Assembly: GCA_003131625.1 (NCBI GenBank) | Contig: PKVY01000026.1 | Coordinates: 17,871 to 73,465 of the forward strand | Reading direction: 5' to 3' | From: Acidobacterium sp. | GTDB taxonomy: Bacteria; Acidobacteriota; Terriglobia; Terriglobales; Acidobacteriaceae | DNA length: 55,595 nt | Part shown: piece after piece, positions 47,162 through 55,595 of the stretch | Layout of the letters: each line of letters starts with the position of its first letter | Numbering within the stretch: the first letter of the stretch is position 1 | Notes under the pieces: model-generated | Databases searched by the model: none | The model's input: the letters and a program-made list of their open reading frames with translations, nothing else | Told to the model about the DNA's origin: nothing | Program-made: the position numbers and the translations under genes

Positions 47162-48342
47162 CGATCGCATCGGATCATCGCCGCTGGCAAAGATCTGGGG
47201 GCGCAACAGCACTGGCCTGTCTCCTTATGCTTACCGCGTGCAGTTCTAAGGATCGCGAAAACGCAGATCAGATGACCTCCTTTTCGGCGAAGGCCGCGGC
47301 GTCCGCGACTCCGCGACTCTTTACCATTCCCGAGGATCAGATGGCGCACGTCCAGGTGGTCACGGTGCAGCCGGCTACGCTCACGCGCACGCTCCGCCTC
47401 ACCGGAGCGGTGGCCTATAACGCTTTCAAAACCACGCCCGTCATCACCCAGGTAGGCGGCCCGGTTACACGGATTCTGGTGGTTCCCGGCGAGCATGTTA
47501 CAGCCGGCCAAGCGATGCTGGAAGTGAGCAGCCCCGATTATTCGCAGTTACTGGACGCCTATCTCAAGGCCGCCGATTCCTCCCGGCTCGCGGAGCAAAA
47601 CTACTCCCGCGCTCAGGATTTGTATCAGCACCATGCCATCGCCCAGCGCGATCTGGAACAGGCGGAATCGGATCGCAATCAGGCTCGCGCGGATCTGAAC
47701 GCCGCCGAGGAAGGAATGAAGATTCTCGGGATCAAAAATCCCGCCAGCCTGGCCACGTCTCCGGCTTCGGCGCAGATTCCGGTGCTGGCTCCCATCGGCG
47801 GCGAAGTTGTGGAGCGTCTGGTCTCGCCGGGACAGGTGGTGCAGGCCGGACAGACCCAGGCCTTTACCATTTCCGATCTGAGCACGGTTTGGGTCCTCGC
47901 CAATGTGTATCAGGCGGACCTGGCTTTTGTCCGCAGTGGACAGGACGTCTCTGTCGAAACCGACGCGTATCCCCAGGCATTTCACGGAAGGATCTCTTAT
48001 GTGGCGCCTGCGCTGGATCCGAGTACCCGAACACTCCAGGCACGCATCGTGGTCGATAACCCGGGAGAAAAGCTGAAGAGAGATATGTATTGCACGGTTA
48101 TGGTGACTGCGGGAAGCCTGCAGAATGCGATTTCCGTGCCCGATGCATCGGTGCTGCGCGACGACAATAACCAGCCGTACGTGTACGTCGCCGTCGCCGC
48201 GAATCAGTTCGGCCGCCGCGATATCGATATCGGCCAAAGCGAACATGGGCTGACTCAGGTTCTGAAGGGACTTTCCCCGGGAGACAGGGTGGTAGGCGCT
48301 GGCAGCCTGTTTCTTCAATTTGCCAATTCGCTGCAGCACTGA
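47158..48342 (+). CDS. RND efflux periplasmic adaptor (CzcB/CusB type), lipoprotein
   Basis: The 394-aa protein has a lipobox (LTAC, Cys28), a barrel-sandwich hybrid domain (VGGPVTRILVVPGEHVTAGQAMLEVSSPDYSQLL), a short helical hairpin (about 120-190), a second lipoyl half (IPVLAPIGGEVVERLVSPGQVVQAG), and a membrane-proximal domain. It bridges the TolC-type and RND proteins. It overlaps the TolC-type gene by 4 bp and is 14 bp from the RND gene. Confidence 0.92.
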   Translation: MTIASDHRRWQRSGGATALACLLMLTACSSKDRENADQMTSFSAKAAASATPRLFTIPEDQMAHVQVVTVQPATLTRTLRLTGAVAYNAFKTTPVITQVGGPVTRILVVPGEHVTAGQAMLEVSSPDYSQLLDAYLKAADSSRLAEQNYSRAQDLYQHHAIAQRDLEQAESDRNQARADLNAAEEGMKILGIKNPASLATSPASAQIPVLAPIGGEVVERLVSPGQVVQAGQTQAFTISDLSTVWVLANVYQADLAFVRSGQDVSVETDAYPQAFHGRISYVAPALDPSTRTLQARIVVDNPGEKLKRDMYCTVMVTAGSLQNAISVPDASVLRDDNNQPYVYVAVAANQFGRRDIDIGQSEHGLTQVLKGLSPGDRVVGAGSLFLQFANSLQH

Positions 48343-48356
48343 GGAGCCGACTCCGA

Positions 48357-51300
48357 ATGATCAATCGCATCGTCCAGTTCGCGCTGCGGCAACGCATGTT
48401 GGTCCTGCTCATGGTGGCCTTCATCGCCGTCGGAGGCGCGATCGCGTTCCACCACATGCCGGTGGACGCCTATCCGGATCTTGCTCCGCCGATGGTGGAG
48501 ATCATTACCCAGTGGCCCGGCCACGCCGCGGAAGAAGTCGAGCGCCTGGTGACGGTCCCGACCGAAGTGGAGATGAGCGGCGTTCCGGAGATGTCGGTGA
48601 TGCGTTCCATCTCCCTTTACGGATTGTCGGACGTCATCCTGACCTTCCAGGATACTGCCGATGACTATTTTGCCCGCGAGGTAGTCTTCCAGCGCCTGAG
48701 CGAGGTGACTTATCCGACCGGAGTAACTCCGACTCTCGCACCCCTGGCCAGTCCGTCGGGACTTGTCTATCGTTACGTGATTCAGAGTCCCGACCGCACG
48801 CCGCAGGAACTGAAGGTCTATGAAGACTGGGTGATCGAGCGTGCCTACAAGCAGGTGCCCGGCGTCGCCGACGACTCAGGGTTCGGGGGCACGGTGATGC
48901 AGTACCAGGTGCTGCTCGATCCGGCAAAGCTCTACTCCTACCATGTCAGCGTGCCGACCGTGCTGCAGCAACTCTCCAACAATAACGCGAACGCGGGAGG
49001 CGGATTCTATTCGCAGGGCGGGCAGTTCTACTACGTGCGCGGCCTCGGTCTTGTCCGCAATACCCAGGATATCGGAAATATCGTCGTCGGCAGCCAGAAC
49101 GGCGTGCCGACACACATACGCGACATTGGGGAAGTCACCATCGGACACGCGCCGCGCCTGGGAGAATTTGGCTTCAACCACACAGATGACGCCGTGGAGG
49201 GCGTCATCATGATGCGGCGCGGCGAGCAGACGCAAAATGTGCTGAAGGGCGTGGAAGCGATGACCAGCCAGCTCAACCAGCATGTGCTGCCGCCGGATAT
49301 CAAACTCCGCCCCTATTACGACCGCAGCGATCTGGTGCAGCTGACCATCGACACGGTCGAGCATAACCTGGTGCTGGGCATGGCACTGGTTCTCATCGTG
49401 CTCATCTTTTTCCTGGTCAGCGTTCGCGCCGCGGTAATCGTCGCTCTGACGATTCCCCTGTCTCTGCTTTTCTCGTTTATCTTCCTGCACGCGCAGGGGG
49501 TGGCCGCCAATCTGCTTTCGATCGGCGCTATCGATTTCGGAATTCTGATCGACGGAACCCTGGTGATGGTGGAGAACGTCTTCCGCGAGCTGGGCGCCCG
49601 CGAAGGCCAGACCTACAGCTTCCACGAAGTGCTCGTGGACGCGGCTAAAGATGTCGATCGCCCCATCTTCTATTCCGTGGCAGTAATTATCGCGGGGTAC
49701 TTACCCATCTATGCGCTCGGCGGACCCGCGGGCAGGCTGTTCCGGCCGATGGCCGACACGGTGTCGATCGCGCTCGTGGGTGCGCTGATCCTGACTCTTA
49801 CCTTTGTGCCTGTCATGTGCGCTTACTGGTTTAAGAAAGGCGTCCACGAGCGCGTCAACAAGCCCTTTGAATGGGTACGCAGCGTCTATGCGGTCCAGCT
49901 GGAATGGTGTCTCAACCATCCGAAAACGACCATGACCGGCAGCCTGCTGATTTTCGGCGCGACGCTTCTGCTGGTGCCTTTCATCGGCGGGGAGTTTATG
50001 CCGCACCTGGACGAAGGCGCCCTGTGGATCCGCGCCACCATGCCCTACACCATCTCCTTCGAGGGAGCGAGCAGCTTCTCGCCTCAGGTGCGGGACATTC
50101 TGATGAAATACCCGATGGTGACCGATGTCGCCTCGGAGCTTGGCCGCCCGGACGACGGCACAGACCCCACTGGATTCTTCAACGACGAGTTCTACGTGGG
50201 GCTGAAGCCTTACAGCGATCGCTCCTGGAAAATGGGCCCGATTCATAACAAGTCCGAGCTGGCCGCCGATATTCAAAAGCATCTCCAGGCATTCCCGGGC
50301 GTCATCTTCAACTACACGCAGCCCGCCGAGGACGCGGTGGACGAGGCTCTTACCGGACTGAAGAGCGCACTGGCGGTTAAGATCTACGGTCCCGATCTCA
50401 ACGTTCTCCAGAACGATGCGCTGGCCATCAAGCGCCGGCTCGAACAGGTTCCAGGATTCACGGAGTTGACCGTGGTCCGCGAACTGGGCCAGCCCAGCCT
50501 GCTGATCGACGTCGACCGCGACAAGATCGCCCGCTATGGAATCAATGTCTCCGATGTGGAGGCTATTGTGCAGGCAGCCATCGGCGGCCAGGCGGCAACC
50601 CAGGTGATTCAGGGGGAGAAACTGTTCGATCTGGTGGTCCGCATGCAGCCGGAGTTCCGCGAGGATCAGCAGCAGATCGGGAATCTATTGGTGCCTACTC
50701 CGGCAGGGCAGCAGATTCCCCTGCGCGAGCTTGCGGACATTCACGAGGCCAGCGGCGCCTCTTTCATCTATCGCGAGGACAATTCGCGCTATATCGGCGT
50801 GCAGTACAGCGTGGAAGGGCGAGACCTGCAAAGCGCCGTACTCGCCGGCCAGCGAGCCATCGCCAGCATCACCAAATCCCTCCAGCCCGGCTACCGTATT
50901 ACGTGGGGAGGCGAGTACAGCGAGCTGGTTGAGGCGAGGCGCCAGATGGAATTCATTGGGCCGCTGGCTGTGCTGATCATTTTCATGATCCTGTTCGCGC
51001 TCTACGGCAATTTCAAATTCCCCATCACTATTGCTATCGGCGTGATCCTGACCGAACCCGTCGGAGCGCTGATCGCCCTCAAGCTGGCTCATGTACCACT
51101 CAGCGTTTCGTCCGTTCTGGGCCTGCTTGCGCTGATGGGGGTCTCAGTCGAAACCGCAGTCATCCTCGTCTCCTACATCAATAAGCTGCGCCTGGAAAAC
51201 AAAGACATCCGCACCGCGACTCGGGAAGCTTCGCTGCTGCGTCTGCGGCCCATCATGATGACCGCGCTGGTCGCCTGTCTGGGACTGTTGCCGGCGGCTC

Positions 51301-51446
51301 TTTCCACCGGCATCGGTTCGGATACGCAGAAGCCCTTTGCCATTGTGATCGTGGCGGGACTGGTCTCACGGCTCTTCCTTGGGTTCTTCGTCAACCCGGT
51401 CTTATACGAGATGGTTGCGCGCGAAGGCGATGTCCTGCAGGTCTGA
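48357..51446 (+). CDS. Heavy-metal efflux RND transporter (CzcA/CusA family)
   Basis: A 1029-aa inner-membrane pump with 12 TM segments, two large periplasmic loops, and the HME-RND signature in TM4: GAIDFGILIDGTLVMVENVF with Asp393, Asp399 and Glu406, which form the proton relay of metal pumps. The N-terminus starts MINRIVQFALRQRMLV. Which metal (Co/Zn/Cd versus Cu/Ag) is uncertain; I did not identify the Met triad typical of CusA. It is the last gene of the operon. Confidence 0.95.
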   Translation: MINRIVQFALRQRMLVLLMVAFIAVGGAIAFHHMPVDAYPDLAPPMVEIITQWPGHAAEEVERLVTVPTEVEMSGVPEMSVMRSISLYGLSDVILTFQDTADDYFAREVVFQRLSEVTYPTGVTPTLAPLASPSGLVYRYVIQSPDRTPQELKVYEDWVIERAYKQVPGVADDSGFGGTVMQYQVLLDPAKLYSYHVSVPTVLQQLSNNNANAGGGFYSQGGQFYYVRGLGLVRNTQDIGNIVVGSQNGVPTHIRDIGEVTIGHAPRLGEFGFNHTDDAVEGVIMMRRGEQTQNVLKGVEAMTSQLNQHVLPPDIKLRPYYDRSDLVQLTIDTVEHNLVLGMALVLIVLIFFLVSVRAAVIVALTIPLSLLFSFIFLHAQGVAANLLSIGAIDFGILIDGTLVMVENVFRELGAREGQTYSFHEVLVDAAKDVDRPIFYSVAVIIAGYLPIYALGGPAGRLFRPMADTVSIALVGALILTLTFVPVMCAYWFKKGVHERVNKPFEWVRSVYAVQLEWCLNHPKTTMTGSLLIFGATLLLVPFIGGEFMPHLDEGALWIRATMPYTISFEGASSFSPQVRDILMKYPMVTDVASELGRPDDGTDPTGFFNDEFYVGLKPYSDRSWKMGPIHNKSELAADIQKHLQAFPGVIFNYTQPAEDAVDEALTGLKSALAVKIYGPDLNVLQNDALAIKRRLEQVPGFTELTVVRELGQPSLLIDVDRDKIARYGINVSDVEAIVQAAIGGQAATQVIQGEKLFDLVVRMQPEFREDQQQIGNLLVPTPAGQQIPLRELADIHEASGASFIYREDNSRYIGVQYSVEGRDLQSAVLAGQRAIASITKSLQPGYRITWGGEYSELVEARRQMEFIGPLAVLIIFMILFALYGNFKFPITIAIGVILTEPVGALIALKLAHVPLSVSSVLGLLALMGVSVETAVILVSYINKLRLENKDIRTATREASLLRLRPIMMTALVACLGLLPAALSTGIGSDTQKPFAIVIVAGLVSRLFLGFFVNPVLYEMVAREGDVLQV

Positions 51447-51512
51447 TCCTCGAATCACATGCGGACGGACAAAGAGATGTTCACCCTCCTCGCCGCCTGG
51501 GAGAGCCTCTTA

Positions 51513-51917
51513 TCACAAGTTGAGTTGTTGCGTGGTCGCCTGGTCGGGCGCGCTGAGCGAGTCCTGCTCCTGAATCTTGCGCGCATGTGCGGTAACTCTT
51601 GCGGTCCGAAAGCCAGGCCAGCTCGAGACTCTGACCGAGTCCACCTCCGCGGCGTTGAACCGGTCGCTGATCTGGTGCAAAGCGCGAGCGGTCGCCCGGG
51701 AGACAGCCGATGCCTCGGTTTTGCCGCAACCCGAACGGGAGCAGGCGCTCAGTATCCACATGAAGTGCCAGCCAGAGCTGCGCAAGATCAGATCGAGACC
51801 CGCGGCGGAAATATCGCCGGCCAGCATCCAGCTCCGATTGAATCGCTCCTGTTTGAGTCTGAACCCCTCAGGCAGCAAACAGCCGTCGCGGAGGAACATT
51901 GTGGTCGGCTTTACCAC
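51513..51917 (-). CDS. Conserved hypothetical protein (FLRDGC / AGWHFMW family)
   Basis: The 134-aa protein has a recognisable pattern: FLRDGCLLPEGFR near the N-terminus, SGWHFMWILSACS in the middle, and a helical FNAAEVDSVRVSSWPGFRTARVTAHARKIQ near the end. I recall this arrangement from Acidobacteriota hypothetical proteins, without a function. The GTG start at 51917 overlaps the preceding gene by 7 bp; ATG 51899 is an alternative. The opposite strand is also open here, but its product shows no recognisable pattern. Confidence 0.62.
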   Translation of the reverse strand: MVKPTTMFLRDGCLLPEGFRLKQERFNRSWMLAGDISAAGLDLILRSSGWHFMWILSACSRSGCGKTEASAVSRATARALHQISDRFNAAEVDSVRVSSWPGFRTARVTAHARKIQEQDSLSAPDQATTQQLNL

Positions 51918-52174
51918 CGGAATTTCCCCGACGTATCTTTTTCCACCGGGACGCCGACGGAGCCGCCGACCTGGGCGTTGGGTACTGCTTCAGGGGCAAT
52001 GGGGTGGCTGGGACTAATGCTAATGTCCGCCCGTTCGACGTTCGTACCGGGCGGCGTGCCCGCCAGATCGGCCTCAGAATCAGTTTTTGGATCGGGCCGA
52101 GTCAGGCCGTATGGAAATACTGAGGTGCCCGTAAACAGGTGGTTCTTCACATCAGATTTCTTAATGAGGCTCAT
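51911..52174 (-). CDS. Small conserved hypothetical protein (MSLIKKSDVKNHL start)
   Basis: The 87-aa protein starts MSLIKKSDVKNHL and is then Pro/Asp-rich and probably disordered. This start sequence recurs, in my recollection, in small Acidobacteriota proteins. GGGAG lies 6 bp before ATG 52174, which supports translation; an in-frame ATG at 52189 is weaker. It overlaps the next minus-strand gene by 7 bp, so the two form a unit. Confidence 0.6.
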   Translation of the reverse strand: MSLIKKSDVKNHLFTGTSVFPYGLTRPDPKTDSEADLAGTPPGTNVERADISISPSHPIAPEAVPNAQVGGSVGVPVEKDTSGKFRW

Positions 52175-52189
52175 AGCCGCTCCCGTCAT

Positions 52190-52608
52190 TCCATTGACTA
52201 CCTGAAAGGTGCTCGTCTGGAGCGGAATCTGGGTGGCTGAAGGCGAGGAAAGGAATCTAAACTACTTCTCTACTATACCCCCACAATGCCAGTGTCGGTG
52301 ACACCTTAGCGATGGTCTGCAATTCCCTACGACGCGGAATTAGCGGGTGCCGAAGGTAGCAACCGGGCTTCTCCATTCAGGATCTACTTCTTAGGTGAGC
52401 ACAAAGGAACGGACAAGGATTTCCTCTCGCCGTTCCGATCATTTTCCTGTAAATGTGAGCAATCCGGCTCAGCTATTGCTTTGCACCTCTGTTGCAATCA
52501 TTTTGGAGCAGAGTCTCTCTGTATCTCCTCACTCGTGGTTCTGAGCTAAGTCAGCCCATCTGAAATGTGTTTTTCTTAGCCTCTCCGCACCGAAATAAGG
52601 ACAAATCA
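52190..52608. other. AT-richer intergenic region between divergent genes
   Basis: This 419-bp stretch has visibly lower GC than its surroundings and no gene I can support. It separates the small minus-strand pair from the SYLF gene and probably holds both promoters. On the minus strand TATAGT near 52273-52278 is a candidate -10 box. I see no tandem repeat or strong hairpin. Confidence 0.4.
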
Positions 52609-53322
52609 ATGAAAATTACACCTCTGCTGTTGAGCGGCGCCGTTGCGCTGACAAGCGGAAACCTGTGGGCTGCCTCAGGGCGCCAGGATTCGATCGATCG
52701 TCTGCAAATGTCCACGGATGTACTCCATTCCCTCATGAGCGCACCGGATAAAGGCATTCCCGAAGAAGTCATGAACAGCGCAAAATGTGTCGTCGTGGTA
52801 CCGCATCTGGTCAAGGGCGGCTTCGTCGTCGGTGGCGAGCACGGCCGCGGCATCGCGTCCTGCCGGACCGCTGATGGCTGGAGCGCTCCCGCGTTCATCT
52901 CGGTGGGGGGAGGCAGCTGGGGCCTGCAGATTGGCGTCGAAGGCGTCGACCTGGTCATGGTCGTCATGAATGACAGAGGGCTGCAGCATCTGCTCTCCAG
53001 CAAATTCCAGATCGGCGGAGATGCATCCGCTTCCGCAGGTCCGGTCGGCCGTCACGCGTCCGCCGGCACTGACTGGACGATGAACACGGAACTCCTGACC
53101 TACTCGCGTTCTCATGGCATCTTTGCCGGCATCACGCTCGATGGAGCGGTTGTGGAGCAGGACGCCGATTCTACGCACGCCATTTATGGCGGCGATCCGT
53201 CGTTCCGGGCCATCCTGTCGGGCAACATACGTGCGCCAAGGTCGACGCTCGGCTTTGTCCAGGCGGTGGTCGAGACCGGCCGCGCGGGCACAGTCGCGGA
53301 AGCGGCCCCGGACCAGCAGTAA
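52609..53322 (+). CDS. Secreted SYLF-domain (YSC84/DUF500) protein
   Basis: A 237-aa protein with a signal peptide (cleavage near LWAA, about residue 22) and the SYLF domain: KCVVVVPHLVKGGFVVGGEHGRGIASCR, APAFISVGGGSWGLQIGVEGVDLVMVVMN, and RSHGIFAGITLDGAVVEQD. In eukaryotes SYLF domains bind phosphoinositides; in bacteria the proteins are periplasmic with unknown ligand. AAGG precedes ATG 52609. It opens a run of envelope genes. Confidence 0.88.
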   Translation: MKITPLLLSGAVALTSGNLWAASGRQDSIDRLQMSTDVLHSLMSAPDKGIPEEVMNSAKCVVVVPHLVKGGFVVGGEHGRGIASCRTADGWSAPAFISVGGGSWGLQIGVEGVDLVMVVMNDRGLQHLLSSKFQIGGDASASAGPVGRHASAGTDWTMNTELLTYSRSHGIFAGITLDGAVVEQDADSTHAIYGGDPSFRAILSGNIRAPRSTLGFVQAVVETGRAGTVAEAAPDQQ

Positions 53323-53394
53323 TTTGGGAAACCTCAGCGTCGGTCGGGCGTTTCGGAGCCCGATCGACCGCGCAGGCAGCAAAGGAGAGAATCT

Positions 53395-53586
53395 ATGCCG
53401 CTTATGAACGTTGTCATCACGCTGATCATCGTTGGAGTCCTTTTGTGGCTGGTGAACCGCTTCATCCCCATGCAGTCAACAATTAAAGGGATTCTGAACG
53501 GACTGGTCACCATCGTTGTGATCATTTGGCTCGTGAATGTGTTTGGGTTGATGCATTACGTCACCCATTTTCGCGTCGGGCACTAA
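53395..53586 (+). CDS. Thivi_2564-family membrane protein
   Basis: The 63-aa protein has two TM segments (MNVVITLIIVGVLLWLVNRFIP and GLVTIVVIIWLVNVFGLM) with a short loop, as in the Thivi_2564 family. AAAGGAGA lies just before the ATG. The function is unknown. It lies 72 bp after the SYLF gene and 99 bp before the OmpA-domain gene, and may be co-transcribed with both. Confidence 0.85.
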   Translation: MPLMNVVITLIIVGVLLWLVNRFIPMQSTIKGILNGLVTIVVIIWLVNVFGLMHYVTHFRVGH

Positions 53587-53685
53587 CTGCTAACTGAAAG
53601 AGAAAGCCCCGGGTCAGGTAACGCATCGGCTGCGGGATGCCGGATACAACGCACCATGGCGGTCATGTGCCTCAAAGGAAGAACT

Positions 53686-55311
53686 GTGAAAACCAGACTG
53701 TTATTCGTCGCTGCAACGATGTTAGGCGCGAGCGCCTTTGCTCAGACCACGCCCCAATTGATCCCGCTGGCCGAGCCGGCGCCCTCGACCACTCTGTATC
53801 GGGCGGTCGAGATCAGCCGCACCGTCCAGGCGGTCAATTATGCACACCGCGGCCAGGCGACAAAGGTGGATTTTGCAGGAACGACCCTGATGCCTCTCGC
53901 CGACGGTTGGGCCAGAGTGGAAAACAAGAGGGGCAACCTGGCGATCACGGCCGAATTCGGCAATCTGCAGAGGCCCTCAGCCATCGGCGGCGAATACCTC
54001 ACTTACGTCCTGTGGGCAATCTCGCCGGAGGGCCGGCCGGTCAATCTGGGAGAAGTGCTGGTGGGCAGCAATCACCGCAGCAAGCTGCGCACAACCACCG
54101 ACCTGCAGTCCTTCGCGCTGATTGTGACCGCGGAGCCTTACTATGCGGTTCGCCAGCCCAGCAATGTTGTCGTGCTGGAGAATGTAGTACGAGCCGATAC
54201 CCTGGGGACGACCGAAGCCGTAAACGCAAAGTACGAATTGATGGAGCGCGGGGGATACATCCCCACGGGCTACAAGTTCGATCCGGTGGTTGCGAACGCA
54301 AAACTTCCCCTGGAATTCTTTGAGGCGCGGAATGCGGTACGCATTGCGCAATCAGAAGGCGCCGAGGAATATGCCGGCGACAGCTATCGCCATGCGGTGG
54401 AGTTGATGAACACCGCGGACAGCGCGGCGACGGATCGACACTCCTCTCGGCAGGATCTGATTGCAACCTCGCGTCAGGTCGTCCAGACGGCGGAAGATGC
54501 GCGTGCCGTTGCAGTGAAGAGAATCGACGAGGCCCGTTTAACGAGCGAGCGGCAGGCTTCCACCGACGCGCAGGCTGCGTCACAGGCGCAGGCAGAGACT
54601 GCGAACCGGCGGAAGGAGCAGGCGCAGCTGGACGCATCAAAGGCGCGGGCCGACAATGCGCAGGCGCAAACAGAGACTGCGAAGGCACAGTCGGATAATG
54701 CGCAGGCGCAGGCAGACGATGCGAATGCGCAGTCGGACGCGGCGGACAGCCAGGCTGCTTCCTCAGCGGCAGTAGCTGTCGCCCAGGCCGATGCCGACCA
54801 GGCCCACGCGGCCGCAGAGCAGGCGCAACAACAGACGCAGCAGGCTAACAGCGATAAGGCGACCATGCGCGCGCAGCTGACGGCGCAATTGAACGCCGTT
54901 CTGCAGACGCGCGACAGCGCACGGGGACTCATCATCAGCATGTCGGATGTACTGTTTACCACTGGGAAATACTCATTGAATTCCAGTGCGCGCGAGAAGC
55001 TGGCGAAGGTTTCGGGCATTCTGCTCTCCTATCCCGGACTTGTCATCGCAGTCGGCGGTTACACCGACGATGTTGGCACCGATGCAATGAACCAAGAGCT
55101 GTCGGAGAACCGGGCCGGAGCAGTCCGCGATTACCTGGTGCAGCAAGGCGTAACCAGCACTGCGGTGACTGCGATCGGCTATGGCAACACGGGACCGGTC
55201 GCGTCCAACAGTGACGCCGGCGGACGCCAGCAGAACCGCAGAGTCGAACTCGTCGTGTCCGGCGACTCCATCGGCAATCCAGCTACCGTCACCACGAGCA
55301 GCCTGAACTAA
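53686..55311 (+). CDS. OmpA-domain outer-membrane protein with Ala/Gln-rich coiled coil
   Basis: The 541-aa protein has a signal peptide (cleavage near residue 19, AFAQ), a beta-rich domain (about 20-190), a long helical segment rich in Ala, Gln and Asp (about 240-405, including several AQAQ and ADNAQAQ heptad-like units), and a C-terminal OmpA peptidoglycan-binding domain (about 420-520: VGGYTDDVGTDAMNQELSENRAGAVRDYL...NRRVELVV). It could bridge outer membrane and cell wall. GTG 53686 with AAAGGAAG upstream is the chosen start; an ATG at 53656 has no good ribosome binding site. Confidence 0.85.
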   Translation: MKTRLLFVAATMLGASAFAQTTPQLIPLAEPAPSTTLYRAVEISRTVQAVNYAHRGQATKVDFAGTTLMPLADGWARVENKRGNLAITAEFGNLQRPSAIGGEYLTYVLWAISPEGRPVNLGEVLVGSNHRSKLRTTTDLQSFALIVTAEPYYAVRQPSNVVVLENVVRADTLGTTEAVNAKYELMERGGYIPTGYKFDPVVANAKLPLEFFEARNAVRIAQSEGAEEYAGDSYRHAVELMNTADSAATDRHSSRQDLIATSRQVVQTAEDARAVAVKRIDEARLTSERQASTDAQAASQAQAETANRRKEQAQLDASKARADNAQAQTETAKAQSDNAQAQADDANAQSDAADSQAASSAAVAVAQADADQAHAAAEQAQQQTQQANSDKATMRAQLTAQLNAVLQTRDSARGLIISMSDVLFTTGKYSLNSSAREKLAKVSGILLSYPGLVIAVGGYTDDVGTDAMNQELSENRAGAVRDYLVQQGVTSTAVTAIGYGNTGPVASNSDAGGRQQNRRVELVVSGDSIGNPATVTTSSLN

Positions 55312-55350
55312 AGCAGGCATAGGTCGAGTTAGAAATACCGGAGTCAACAT

Positions 55351-55595
55351 ATGAAAGCATCGCGAATTACCTGGACGACCATAGCGATCCTGCTGATCGG
55401 ATTCGTCGTTCCTGCCTGGGCTGGGCAGGAGCGGCCATCCGGCGACAAGGACCATCCGAAGCAGGACAACAAGCAGCAGGCCAGACCTGCCCAGCAACCG
55501 CAGCAGTCAAAGCAATCCCCGCCACGGGCCCAGCCACAGCAACGGCAGGCGCCGCAACAGCAGCAGGCAAAGGAGTCGCCGCGGGCCCAGCCACA
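55351..55595 (+). CDS. Secreted Gln/Pro-rich protein, 3' end outside the window
   Basis: ATG 55351 follows GGAG. The visible 81 codons encode a signal peptide (MKASRITWTTIAILLIG..., cleavage near AWAG, about residue 24) and then a Lys/Gln/Pro-rich stretch (KQDNKQQARPAQQPQQ). The gene continues beyond the right edge. No domain is visible yet; such tails are common in secreted proteins of unknown role. Confidence 0.7.
   Translation, partial: MKASRITWTTIAILLIGFVVPAWAGQERPSGDKDHPKQDNKQQARPAQQPQQSKQSPPRAQPQQRQAPQQQQAKESPRAQP

Noticed and set aside
51459..52205. 248-codon plus-strand frame after the CzcA-type gene
   Set aside because: Its product has no recognisable pattern, whereas the minus strand encodes two small proteins with familiar motifs and ribosome binding sites.

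Overview
The window looks like chromosomal DNA of an Acidobacteriota species, probably class Terriglobia (Acidobacteriaceae-like). This rests on high GC content, on gene families common in that group (DUF4097, DUF3224, YXWGXW-repeat lipoprotein, DUF4397, Thivi_2564, SYLF), and on intergenic repeats of a kind I associate with these genomes. The assignment is inference; no rRNA gene is present. I found no tRNA, CRISPR array, insertion sequence or phage gene.

Layout. 0.2-9 kb: envelope and secreted proteins (TonB-like protein, glutaredoxin-like protein, orphan MacA-type adaptor, DUF4097, DUF2752, two tandem secreted paralogues, M61 peptidase), separated by 7-bp-period repeat arrays. 9-14 kb: glycogen synthase, RsmA, a PIN-domain gene with a small partner, a DHA2 drug exporter. 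14-17.8 kb: a four-gene operon (FtsX/MacB-type permease, ATPase, LolA-like protein, alpha/beta hydrolase). 17.8-19.1 kb: a repeat-rich segment with a reading frame that has no stop of its own. 19.2-20.9 kb: a retropepsin-like protease with a DUF5678-like partner, then an Xre/RES toxin-antitoxin pair. 21-28 kb: recA, a MEDS-PAS histidine kinase, a cobalamin-riboswitch-controlled TonB-dependent receptor, a stand-alone receiver. 28-31 kb: MazEF joined to engB, a DUF4440-like protein, HicBA, a DinB-family protein.

31.1-34.4 kb is the most striking part: a siroheme sulfite (or nitrite) reductase operon with siroheme-synthesis genes. It is preceded by a promoter, a 22-codon ORF with six Cys codons whose ATG lies at the predicted transcription start, and an intrinsic terminator with a competing antiterminator helix. 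Together these form a complete candidate for cysteine-sensing transcription attenuation.

34.4-45.2 kb: DUF3224, YXWGXW lipoprotein, thrS, GyrI-like and DUF4397 secreted proteins, Ada, VapBC, a TonB-like protein coupled to an unlisted 46-aa membrane protein, a MogA/MoaB-type enzyme and a VTT/DedA membrane protein. 45.4-51.4 kb: a CzcCBA/Cus-type heavy-metal RND efflux operon headed by a small Cys/His membrane protein. 51.5-55.6 kb: two small conserved-looking genes, a SYLF protein, a Thivi_2564 membrane protein, an OmpA-domain protein and a truncated secreted protein at the right edge.

Four recognisable toxin-antitoxin pairs plus one PIN/small-gene pair lie between 11.5 and 42.5 kb. At least a dozen heptad repeat arrays sit mostly just upstream of start codons. 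Two diverged copies of a 140-bp noncoding element, each next to a strong terminator, lie in opposite orientation about 12.8 kb apart.
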